Positions 1-10,100 of a DNA stretch of 64,000 nt are shown piece by piece. The notes beneath the pieces were generated by a model that was given only the letters and a program-made list of their open reading frames with translations, was not told the DNA's origin and ran no database searches. This DNA is from Anaeramoeba ignava (lineage: Eukaryota > Metamonada > Anaeramoebidae): assembly GCA_028826165.1 (NCBI GenBank), contig JAPDFW010000057.1, forward strand, positions 248,001-312,000, given 5' to 3'. Made by a program: the position numbers and the translations under genes. The stretch's first letter is position 1. The number at the start of each line of letters is the position of its first letter.

Positions 1-489
1 TTCTTTTAATTGTAAAGCATTTTTTTTAATTTGAAAAATTTCCGAATTTTTTTGAATAATATTTTCAATCAAAGAAATAAAATCATGAAAAAAATGTTGA
101 ATATTCAGATAACGATTGTTTTTGAGTTTTTGTGAAATTTCATTAAATTGAATTTGATTTGAATTTTCTTGATTTTCTTGATTTTCTTGATTGAAAAAAA
201 TTTGAAAAGAAGGTAATGAATTTAAATTATTTATAAGTTTTAAACAGTATTGATTTTCTTTTAAAATTTTTTGCTCATTTTTTTCTTTATAATTTATTTT
301 GAGTGTTTGATTTGCTATTGTTCGATTATTTTGGGTATTATTTTTCTTTTCAATTTGATTGTTTGATCTAAAATTGGTTTTTTTTTATTGATTTTTTGCA
401 AGTAAAAAAAATTTTTTTATTAATTTTTAGAAACAAAAAAAAAGAAAGAAAATAAAAGGAAAAATCAATAAATACAAATTATTTTGCAT
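1..489 (-). CDS. Bromodomain-like protein, N-terminal part (runs off left edge)
   Basis: Partial gene read leftward off the window edge. A short first exon is proposed at 489..476 (M-Q-N-N-L), then a GT-AG intron 475..368 and an open second exon 367..1; phases agree across the junction. The second exon has a helix starting YCLKLINNLNSLPSF, an N/E/Q spacer, then EISQKLKNNRYLNIQ followed by HFFHDFISLIENIIQKNSE. This resembles the second half of a bromodomain (the ZA loop, then the pattern I-x2-KL-x3-Y-x5-F-x2-D-x6-N). The acetyl-lysine-binding Asn would lie in the N of LIENII or just after. Bromodomains bind acetylated lysine in chromatin proteins. The assignment rests on pattern alone, about 120 residues, and the first exon is short, so both are tentative. 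Confidence 0.45.
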
Positions 490-589
490 TTTTTGTCTTT
501 TTAATATTTAAAGAAAAGAAAAGAAAAAAGAAGGAAAAAAATGATTTTTAAATTTTGGAAAAAAAATTTTTTCAAATCAAATTTAGAAT

Positions 590-1232
590 GGAAAATGGAA
601 TATAAATATTTAAATATTTGAATAAATATTAAAATAAATATTAAAATAAATATTAAAATAAATATTAAAATAAATATTAAAATAAATATTTAAATAAATA
701 TTAAAATAAATATTAAAATAAATATTAAAATAAATATTAAAATAAATATTAAAATAAATATTAAAATAAATATTAAAAATAAATATTAAAATAAATATTA
801 AAATAAATATTAAAATAAATATTAAAAATAAATATTAAAAAAATAAAACAAAAAATATTAAAAATAAATATTAAAATAAATATTAAAATAAATATTAAAA
901 ATAAATAAAATAAATATTAAAATAAATATTAAAATTAAATAAATATTAAAAATAAATATTAAAAATAAATATTAAATCAAATATTAAAATAAATATTCAA
1001 ATAAATATTAAAATAAATATTAAAATAAATTTTAAAATAAATATTAAAAATGTTAAAATAAATATTGAAATAAATATTTAAATAAATATTCAAATAAATA
1101 TTAAAATAAATATTAAAATAAATATTAAAATAAATATTTGAATAAATATTAAAATAAATATTAAAATAAATATTAAAATAAATATTAAAATAAATATTAA
1201 ATTAAATATTTAAAAATATTTAAAAATATTTA
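590..1232. repeat. AT-only tandem repeat, ~12-bp unit AAATAAATATTA
   Basis: About 640 bp of imperfect 12-bp repeats (AAATAAATATTA with single-base length variants) fill the space between the divergent bromodomain-like and MON1 genes. No gene is seen in it. A T-rich block with TCATTTTT follows at 1249-1275, just before the MON1 start. Confidence 0.9.
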
Positions 1233-1288
1233 GATTTTTGGAAAATCATTTTTTCATTTTTTTTTCATTCGTTCTTCTCAAATAAAAA

Positions 1289-2895
1289 ATGTCCAATGAA
1301 AAAATAGAAAGCAAAGTAGCCATAGAAACAAGAAAAACAAAACGGTTTGTTATATCCAACGAGGTTGGATTACCAATATTTTTTGAGCCATTAGAAATAC
1401 AATTTATTAATAAAAAAAACTGGGATATCAATAAAATAAGATATGATGCGATTCCACTGTCATTTATATTTGGGAATCAAACCATGTTAGAAAATATTAA
1501 GGACAGAATACATTCAATTCATTCAAGTGACCTTACAATGGTTACAAAAATGGATCCATTTAATGCAATGACTTTTTTTGTATTTTCTTCACAAAACGAT
1601 TCTGTCTTGTTTTTAAACCACCAATTAGTCATGCTGCAGAAATTATTATTATTTAGATTTGGAGAAGGTTTTTTTATTGATTTGGCTCAAACTCCTGGTT
1701 TTTTAGGAGATGAACAAAAGAAAAAAATATCAGAAATGATTATTCCTTTCCAAAAACTTTTTGAATCAGAATTCCCATTTAAATTACATTGTTTAGAATC
1801 AATTCCAAATCAAAATTTAACCAATTCCGTTCAATTTGAATTAAAATCTATTCTTTTTCAATTAAATTTTGTTATTCAAGCTTTTGTTTTTTCTTCAAGA
1901 AAAATTGTTGGTGTTTTTCAATCGAGTGATTATTCTAATGTTTTGATTAAAACTAGTGATTTGATTCATTTAATTATTTATTTAGAATCTCAATTTAAAT
2001 CTCCACAAAATTCAAATTTTTCAAGTGATGAAAATGCTAAGTATATTATATATTTTGAAATTAAAATTAAAATCAAAATTTAAAATTAAAATTAAAATTA
2101 AAATTAAAATTAAAATAAAATAGAAAATCAAAAAAGAAAAATAATTGGGATCTCATTTCAGATTCTGAAAAATTAACAGAAATAACAACAGATATTTTAG
2201 AAACATTACATTTTGACTTAAAACAAGTCACACCAATTGGAGTTTACTCAGCAAAATTAACAGAATCATTATATTTTTCATTATTAGTTGATATGAGTGA
2301 AATTACAGAACAAGAAAATAATATTCTTTTTTTTAGAGCAATATCACAACAATTAAAATATCAATTACGACATTATTTAAATATTTTCCCAGTTACAGAA
2401 CTTAAAATGTCATCATATTATATCAAAGAATTCCCAGGTTTGGTTCATTTTATGCTTGTTAATCGAACCAAAAATCGCATTTTAAAACCCAAAATTTCTA
2501 AATTTTCATTTCAAGAAAATCAAGTGAAAAAAATTCTATTAACAAAAAATCAAATTCAACAGCATTTTATTCATGTTATTAAAGAAGCTCAAGTTCATTT
2601 ATTTGAAGGATGCTTAGAATTTGTTAAAAATCATGGCGATTTATTCTATTCACATTCAATTTGGTTTGAAAATCAAAATGGAGAAATTATTCCAAAAATT
2701 CCAAAACTTGAATTTAATCAAAAGAAAAATCTTTCTTTACCAGAAATTTATCGAAAAATTATGAAAAATATTCCTGATGAAAAAAATATGGTTTGCTATG
2801 AAATTTATAGTTTATATTATGGACTTTCTTCTACTTCAATGGTTGCTCATTTAAATTCTTTATTAACAAAAAAATTGAAATCAGTGTTTTATTAA
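1289..2895 (+). CDS. MON1: MON1 (Mon1-Ccz1 Rab7 GEF subunit), triple-longin protein
   Basis: Two exons, 1289..2040 and 2124..2895, joined across an 83-nt intron in a repeat tract; phases match (K codon split AA|A), giving 507 residues. The family signature is clear along the length: an opening longin strand RFVISNEVGLPIFF (compare FFILSEAGKPIY in animal MON1), then IRYDAIPLSFIF and SIHSSDLTMV; a second longin ending AFVFSSRKIVGVFQ with SDLIHLIIYL; and a third with EFPGLVHFMLVNRTK near residue 370 and a final CYEIYSLYYGLSS helix. MON1 pairs with CCZ1 to activate Rab7 during endosome maturation. FUZ and HPS1 share the fold, but the spacing of the last longin fits MON1 best. Start chosen at the first ATG after the T-rich TCATTTTT block. 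Confidence 0.85.
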
Positions 2896-2899
2896 AAAT

Positions 2900-4185
2900 T
2901 GAAAATTTAAAATCAATTAAATTAAATTAAATCAAATCAATTCAAATTAAATTAAATTAAATTAAATTAAATTAAATCAAATCAAATCAATTTAAATTAA
3001 ATCAAATCAAATTAAATTAAATTAAATCAAATCAAATTAAATCAAATCAAATCAAATTAAATTAAATCAAATCAAATTAAATTAAATTAAATTAAATTAA
3101 TTAATTAAATTAAATTAAATCAAATTAAATTAAATCAAATCAAATTAAATTAAATTAAATTAAATTAAATCAAATTAAATCAAATTAAATCAAATCAAAT
3201 TAAATCAAAAATAAATCGAAATCAAATTAAATCAAATTAAATTAAATTAAATCAATTAATTAAATTAAATTAAATTAAATTAAATTAAATCAAATTAAAT
3301 TAAATCAAATTAAATTAATTAAATTAAATTAAATCAAATTAAATTAAATTAAATTAATTAAATCAAATCAAATCAAATTAAATTAATTTAAATTAAATCA
3401 AATTAATTAAATTAAATCAAATTAAATCAAATCAAATCAAATCTAATTCAATCAAAATCAAAACAAATTAAATTAAATCAAAATTAAATTAAATTAAATT
3501 AAATCAAATTAAATTAAATTAAATTAAATCAAATTAAATTAAATCAATTTAAATCAAATCAAATTAAATCAAATTAAATCAAATTAAATCAAATCAAATC
3601 AAATCAAATTAAATCAAATTAAATCAAAATAAATTAAATCAAATTAAATCAAATTAAATCAAATTAAATTAAATTAAATCAATTAATTAAATTAAATCAA
3701 ATTAAATTAAATTAAATCAAATTAAATTAAATTAAATTAAATTAAATCAAATCAAATCAAATTTAAATTAAATCAATAAAATTAAATCAAATTAAATCAA
3801 ATTAAATTAAATTAAATCAAATTTAAATTAATTAAATTAAATCAAATTAAATTAAATCAAATCAAATCAATTAAATTAAATCAAATTAAATCAAATTAAA
3901 TCAAATCAAATCAAATCAAATCAAATCAAATCAAATTAAATCAAATTAAATATTTAAATCAAATCAAATCAATTTAAATCAAATTAAATCAAATTAAATC
4001 AAATCAAATCAAATTAAATTAAATTAAATTAAATTAATTAAATTAAATCAAATTAAATCAAATTAAATTAAATAAATTCAATCAAAATCAAATCAAAATA
4101 AATTAAATTAAATTAAATTAAATTAAATTAAATCAAATCAAATTAAATCAAATCAAAACAAATCAAATTAAATTAAATCTAATTA
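2900..4185. repeat. Large AAATT/AAATC pentamer tract
   Basis: Nearly 1.3 kb of alternating AAATT and AAATC pentamers in irregular order, with few other bases, between MON1 and the EF-hand gene. I see no coding potential or RNA gene in it. Confidence 0.95.
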
Positions 4186-4321
4186 GGATGAATGTTATTT
4201 TTTCTTTTATTTTGTTATGACTAAAATTTTTCAAACGAAAAATAAAACTTTTCAATTAAAATTGAAATGAAAATTTAATTCCAATTTTAATTTTAAAATT
4301 AAAAAAAAAGAAAAAAAAATT

Positions 4322-4360
4322 TTTTTCATTTTTCATTTTTCATTTTTCATTTTTCTTTAA
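4322..4360 (+). promoter_or_regulatory. T-rich block with repeated TTTTTCAT before EF-hand gene
   Basis: Four copies of TTTTTCAT or CATTTTT run directly into the start codon of the EF-hand gene. The same motif lies within about 60 bp of most start codons in this window, so it may be a core promoter or initiator element. The role is inferred from position only. Confidence 0.4.
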
Positions 4361-6228
4361 ATGCAAAAATTAACAGAAGAACAAGAAACTAAATTTTTAC
4401 ATTTTTTAAAAGTTAATTGTGAATTTGAAGAACCAAAAACAAAATTTTATTCTTCAAAAGATATTGAAACTATTTTTTCACTTTCAGAAACTAGTTCATT
4501 AATTATTTTTGATTACATTGATAAACAAAAAGAAAGAACAATAACTTTTAATCAAATTGCAGAATTTTTAGCAATTTTTACAAATGGAGAACCTTCTTTA
4601 AAAGGAAAAGGTTAATAAAATTAAAATTAAAAATAAAAATAAAATTAAAATTAAAATTTCTTTTATTTTCTTTTTTTAGAACTTTTTCATTTATGGGATC
4701 AAAATAAAGATGGTTTTATTGATAGAAAAGAAGCTTATCAATTTATTGATTGTGTTCTTCAAATTTCAGTTTCACAACTTAAACAAGTTATTGAAGGAAT
4801 AACTTCCTCACAATCAGCAATGACTTCTTTTTTAGAAGGGTTTGAAATGGGAATGCAAATGACTTCAGAATGTATTTTAATTTTAATTTTTAATTTGAAT
4901 TTTAATTTTAATTTTAATTTTAATTTTAATTATAATTTTAATTTTAATTTTAATTTTATTAATAATTTTTTAATTATAATTTTAATTTTAATTTTAATTT
5001 TTAATTTTAATTTTAATTTTAATTTTAATTTTAATTTTAATTTTAATTTTAATTTTAATTTTAATTTTAATTTTAATTTTAATTTTAATTTTAATTTTAA
5101 TTTTAATTTTAATTTTAATTTTAATTTTAATTTTAATTTTAATTATTTTTATTAATAATTTTAATTTTAAATTTCATTAAAAAAGATCAAAATCAAAACA
5201 AAAATCAAATTAATTCAAAACAAAACCAACCGAAATTAAATGAAGAAGATGCAAAACAAATTTTAGAACAATCAATGACAACATTAAATTTACAAAATCC
5301 AGAAACAATCAATGGAGTGGTTGATGAAATGTTTAAACAAACAGACATAGATAAAGATGGATTAATTTCCGAAAAAGAATTTGTTCATCATTTTTTGAAT
5401 GAATATCATTCACCTCTTCATCAATTTTTGGAACATATTACTTTTATTTTTAAGGATGAAAATGAAATGCTTAATTTTCACCAGCAAATGACTGAATTAA
5501 TGAAAATTCCAACTAAAAATGTTGAACAAAAACAAAATCCCAAAACAGTGGAAGCTTTTAATCCTTTTGATTTTATTGAAATGGAAAATTTTAAAAAGAA
5601 ACAAAATGAAAATCAAGAAATACAAAATGAAAATCAAGAAATACAAAATGAAAATCAAGAAAATCAAAATCAAAATCAAAATCAAAATCAAGAAAATCAA
5701 AATCAAAATCAAGCTTTTGATCCTTTTCAACAAGATTTTCTTGATTCAAAATTTTATTTCCAAGCATTTCAAGAATATTCAAATGAAATTCAATTTCCAA
5801 TTGGAAATTTTCCCGAATTTGATGGAAATGCAAAAGAAAATGAAGAAATGCTAGCAGATCTTAAAGAAAAAATCAAAGAATTTGATCCAATAATTGGACC
5901 AGTTTTTTATCAATATCAAACAGTGATTTATTTTTTGATTTTCTTATTGGAAATGGGAATGTTATCAATTAATGGATGGGAAAAAGTATTTGAAGAAGGA
6001 GATCAATCAATTCGAGGATTTAGATACAAAAAAGGAGATAAAAGAATCATGGTTTATTTAAAAGATATTGAGAATGGATCTCAATCAATTCTTGCTGCTT
6101 TTGTTCCTGATCCAAAAAAACTCCCAAGTTTAGATAAAGAAGTTCCTATTCAACAAAATATTCAAAATCAAGATAATTCAGAAAAATCTCAACAAAATTC
6201 AAATACTGGTGAATGTTTGCTGATGTGA
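4361..6228 (+). CDS. EF-hand protein with C-terminal CaaX box
   Basis: Three exons, 4361..4610, 4680..4871 and 5186..6228, with GT-AG introns and consistent phases, giving 494 residues. Two canonical EF-hand loops are visible: DQNKDGFIDRKE near residue 90 and DIDKDGLISEKE near residue 201, so it should bind calcium. An E/N/Q spacer follows around residues 280-330. A C-terminal region of about 120 residues containing YLIFLLEMGML-like hydrophobic helices and the stretch GFRYKKGDKRIMVYL is not recognised. The protein ends GECLLM, a good CaaX box (Cys-Leu-Leu-Met), predicting farnesylation and membrane attachment. The second intron consists almost wholly of TTTTAA repeats. Probably a calcium sensor at a membrane; its partner is unknown. 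Confidence 0.8.
4872..5185 (+). repeat. TTTTAA hexamer tract filling intron 2 of EF-hand gene
   Basis: The intron begins GTATTTTAATT and ends AAAAAAG; between them is almost pure TTTTAA. It contains no other GT or AG on the sense strand. Confidence 0.85.
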
Positions 6229-6496
6229 GCAATTCCTCTTTTCTTTTACTTTACTTTACTTTACTTTACTTTTCTTTTAATTTCAACAAAAATTTTCTTT
6301 TAAAAAATAAACAAGAATAAAATTCGAAATCTTAATAAAAAATAAAATTGGGAAAAATTTTGTGGAATTTATTCTTTTGTTTTTTTTTTGCCAAATCAAA
6401 AAATTCAAAAGAAAAAATTCAAAAAAGAAAAAATTCAAAAAAGAAAAAATTCAAATCAAAAAATTCAAAAAAGAAAAAATTCAAAAAAGAAAAAAT
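6229..6496. repeat. Convergent intergenic spacer with short tandem repeats
   Basis: The space between the stop codons of the EF-hand gene and the ML gene holds a TTTAC pentamer run near 6245-6272 and an A-rich array of a 15-bp unit (AAAAAGAAAAAATTC) at about 6396-6500 that abuts the ML stop codon. No gene is seen. Confidence 0.7.
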
Positions 6497-6925
6497 TCAA
6501 TTTGGGTCAATATGAATGTCATAATTTATGCAAAGAATTTCTAAACTATTATCACCAACAAGTTCAATTTGACCTGAATATTCACCAGCAGGAACATAAG
6601 CAGGAAGTGGTTCATCCAAATTTATAGTAAGTTTACCAACTTTAATTGGACAAGAAAAACCAGGAAGAGAACATAAATTTTCTTGGATTTGAAGAATTTT
6701 AATTGAATTAAAATAAACAGTAACATAAGCTGATCCTTCATCAATTTCTGTTGTTAAATTCCCATCTAATGTTATTTCAATTGGTTTTCCTACAATTGGT
6801 GGATCAGGAACTACTTGTAATTCACTTAATTCTAATGGATATTTTGTTGTTTCACAATAACTCCATTCTTTTGTTTGAATAAGTGGAAAAATTATTATGA
6901 TTAAAAAGAAGAAAATTGTTTTCAT
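6497..6925 (-). CDS. Secreted ML-domain lipid-binding protein (NPC2/PG-PI transfer-like)
   Basis: A single-exon gene of 142 residues. The N-terminus is a strong signal peptide (MKTIFFFLIIIIFPLIQ). The rest is one ML (MD-2-related lipid-recognition) domain: an early Cys in EWSYCETTKY, then VVPDPPIVGKPIEITLDG, the central pair LCSLPGFSCPIKVGK, and the closing PAYVPAGEYSGQIEL with LEILCINY. The five cysteines lie at the usual ML positions. ML proteins bind single lipids such as sterols or phospholipids inside a beta-sandwich, in the secretory or lysosomal lumen. It resembles NPC2 and fungal phosphatidylglycerol/phosphatidylinositol transfer proteins equally well, so the ligand is open. The length is normal for the family. 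A stand-alone NPC1 sterol-binding domain lies at 34501-36346. Confidence 0.85.
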   Translation of the reverse strand: MKTIFFFLIIIIFPLIQTKEWSYCETTKYPLELSELQVVPDPPIVGKPIEITLDGNLTTEIDEGSAYVTVYFNSIKILQIQENLCSLPGFSCPIKVGKLTINLDEPLPAYVPAGEYSGQIELVGDNSLEILCINYDIHIDPN

Positions 6926-7158
6926 TTTAAAAGAAAAAAATTTTTTTTTTAATTTAAATAATTTGATTATTCAATCTTTTTTTAAATTTAAAACAAAGAA
7001 ATTAATAAAATTTAAAAACAAAGAAAAATTAAAATGAAAAAAATAAAATGAAAAAATAAAATATTTTTTATTATTATTTTTTTTTAGTCAAAATTTTAGT
7101 GATTTTTATTTTTTTTGATGCTTTATTTCTTTTTTTTTTTAAAATCAAAATTACTCAT
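6926..7158. other. Short spacer, no gene seen
   Basis: A T-rich and A-rich spacer between the start of the ML gene and the stop of DNA ligase I, both on the minus strand. Poly-A and poly-T runs only. Confidence 0.6.
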
Positions 7159-10100
7159 TTAAAAAAAATCACTATCATCTTCTTCTTCAATTTTATAATT
7201 AATTTTTTGATTTCGAAACATTTCTGCTACTTGTCTTGAATTTGTGGCTTGTTCTGGACTTTTATCTTCTCTAACTTTTAAAAATCTTGGAAAACGTAAA
7301 GCAATTCCTTTTTTTGAATTTACCTATTCAAAAATTTTTCATCAATTCAATCCAAATAAAAATAAAAATAAAAATTAAAATAAAATTAGATTTAATAAAA
7401 ATTCCAAATTATTTCTTACAAGTCCTATTCCTGCTGGATAAACTGGACTAATTGAAAGATCAGCTGCTAATATTTCCCAAACTTGACAAGGAGCAAACCA
7501 AACATCTAAATTAAAATCAATAAAATAAAAAAAAACAAAAAAATTATTTGCTTTTTTTTCTTTTTTTGCTTTTTTTTTTTACCTGGTTTAGATTTTCCAT
7601 TAGGTTCTTGATAATATTGAGGTTTTTTTGGAACAATATGCTCTTTTAATTGTTGCCAAAAAAGTTCAAGATTTTGATCTGAAAAACCTGTTCCAATTTT
7701 GCAAATAGCTTGATATTCTTCATTATCTTCATCATAACAAGCCAATAAATAACCTCCATATTTTCCACTTCTTTTCCCTCTTCCATAATAACCTCCAATA
7801 GGAACAAGATCTAATGAATCAGTTAATCCATCAAGATAATCTTTTTTGATTTTTAGCCAACGATATGATCTTTTAGATGGTTCATAAGTTGCATTTTGTG
7901 CAAGAGTTTTCACCATTAATCCTTCACAATTATTTTCAACTGCTTCATCCAAAAAATTCTTTTTTTTTTAAAAGAGCATCAAATTAATCATTTTAAATTT
8001 TAAATTTTTTGATTTTTTGATTTTTTGATTTACGGAAATATCTTCAATATCATTTGAATCCATTCTTTGAGCAAATAAAAATTTTCCTTCCAATTGTTCA
8101 AAAGAATTTTCTAATATAACTCTTCTTTCTTTCAAAGTTTTTCTAAGTAAAGACTAAATATTTTGATTTAATTTGATTTAATTTGATTTGATTAAATTGA
8201 TTTAAATTGATTTGATTTGATTAATTTGATTTGATTAAATTGATTTAATTTAATTTAATTTAATTTGATTTAATTTAATTTAATTTAATTTAATTTGATT
8301 AAATTGATTTGATTTAAATTAATTTAAATTAATTTGATTTAATTTTGATTTGATTAAATTGATTTGATTAAATTGATTTAATTTAATTTAATTTGATTTG
8401 ATTTTGATTTAAATTTGATTTAATTTTGAAAAGAAAAATGTAAATAAATTACTTCTCCATTAATATACAAAACATCAAAAACAAACAAACAAATTTGAAC
8501 TTTTATATCAACTTCTTCCACTTTTTTTCTTGCTCTTGTACTAAGAACTTGAAAAGGTAAAATTTGTTTAGTTTCTGGATTAAATGCAACAGCTTCAGAA
8601 TCAAGAACAAAAGAATTAATGTGATCTTTTTTGATTTGAGGAATCAATTTAACAATATCTGGATATTTTTCTGAGCAATCAATTGAATTTCTTGAATAAA
8701 TCTTTACTTTTTGATCTTGTAATAAATGTATTTGAGCTCTTTCTCCATCATATTTATATTCACAAGTAAATTCTAAACCAGATAATCTATCTAAAACTTC
8801 TCTAATTCCCTTTGTTGGTTTTGCGAGCATTGGTTTAACTGGTATTCCTATTATTTTCAAATTAAAAAAAAAGTATTTAAATTTGATTTTGATTGATTTT
8901 GATTTTGATTTTAATTTTGATTTTAATTTTAATTTTAATTTTGATTTTTAATTTTGATTTTGATTTTAATTTTGATTTTAATTTTGATTTTGATTTTAAT
9001 TCTGATTTAATTGATTTTAATTTTAATTTTGATATTGATTTTGATTTAGATTTAGATTTTAAATTTGAATTGATTTTGATTTTGATTTTGATTTTGATTT
9101 TGATTTTGATTTTGATTTTGATTTAATTGATTTTGATTTAGATTTTGATATTGATTTTGATTTTGATATTGATTTTAATTCTGATTTAATTGATTTTAAT
9201 TTTAATTTTGATATTGATTTTGATTTAGATTTAGATTTTAAATTTGAATTGATTTTGATTTTGATTTTGATTTTGATTTAGATTTTGATATTGATTTTGA
9301 TTTTGATTTTAATTTTATTATTGATTTAGATTTAGATTTTGATTTTGATTTTAATTTTATTATTGATTTAGATTTTGATTTTGATTTTGATTTAGATTTT
9401 GATATTGATTTTGATTTTGATTTTGATTTTGATTTTGATTTTGATTTTAATTTTGAAATTGAAATTAAGATGAATTCAAACCTGGAGTCAAAATACATTT
9501 TTGAGGTAATTCTTCTAATCCATGTTCTAAGCATAAAGGAATAATAACTTCCAATGAAGGAAGTTCACTATAAGCAGTTTTAAAAATTTGTTCTGCATGA
9601 AATAAACTTTCATCTTTAATAAAAGGAATTTTCTTTGATTTTTTGGGATTTTCAAGAAATTTGTCTCTGTGAGAATGAAGAAATAAAGCATAAGCAAGAG
9701 AAGTTAAAACCGTTTTTTCTGCCAAACCAATTCTTAATTTGCATTGTAAAGTTCGAACCAAAAATAATAATTCACATCCTTGACTATTAACAAGAAGAAA
9801 ATTGATTAACTTTTGCTTTGTTTCTTGTGAATTAGAACCAGATGCAAGTGCAATATCTTTAAGTGTTTGAAAAACTCTTTCTACTGTTAATTTTATTGGT
9901 TGAACAAGCATTGTTTGTCCTCCTTTTCTTGACTTGTTTTTTATTTTTAATTTGATTTTGATTTTGATTTTGATTTTGATTTTGATTTTGATTTTGATTT
10001 AGATTTAGATTTTGATTTAGATTTTGATTTAGATTTAGATTTTGATTTAGATTTATATTTAGATTTTGATTTAGATTTTGATTTAGATTTTGATTTAGAT

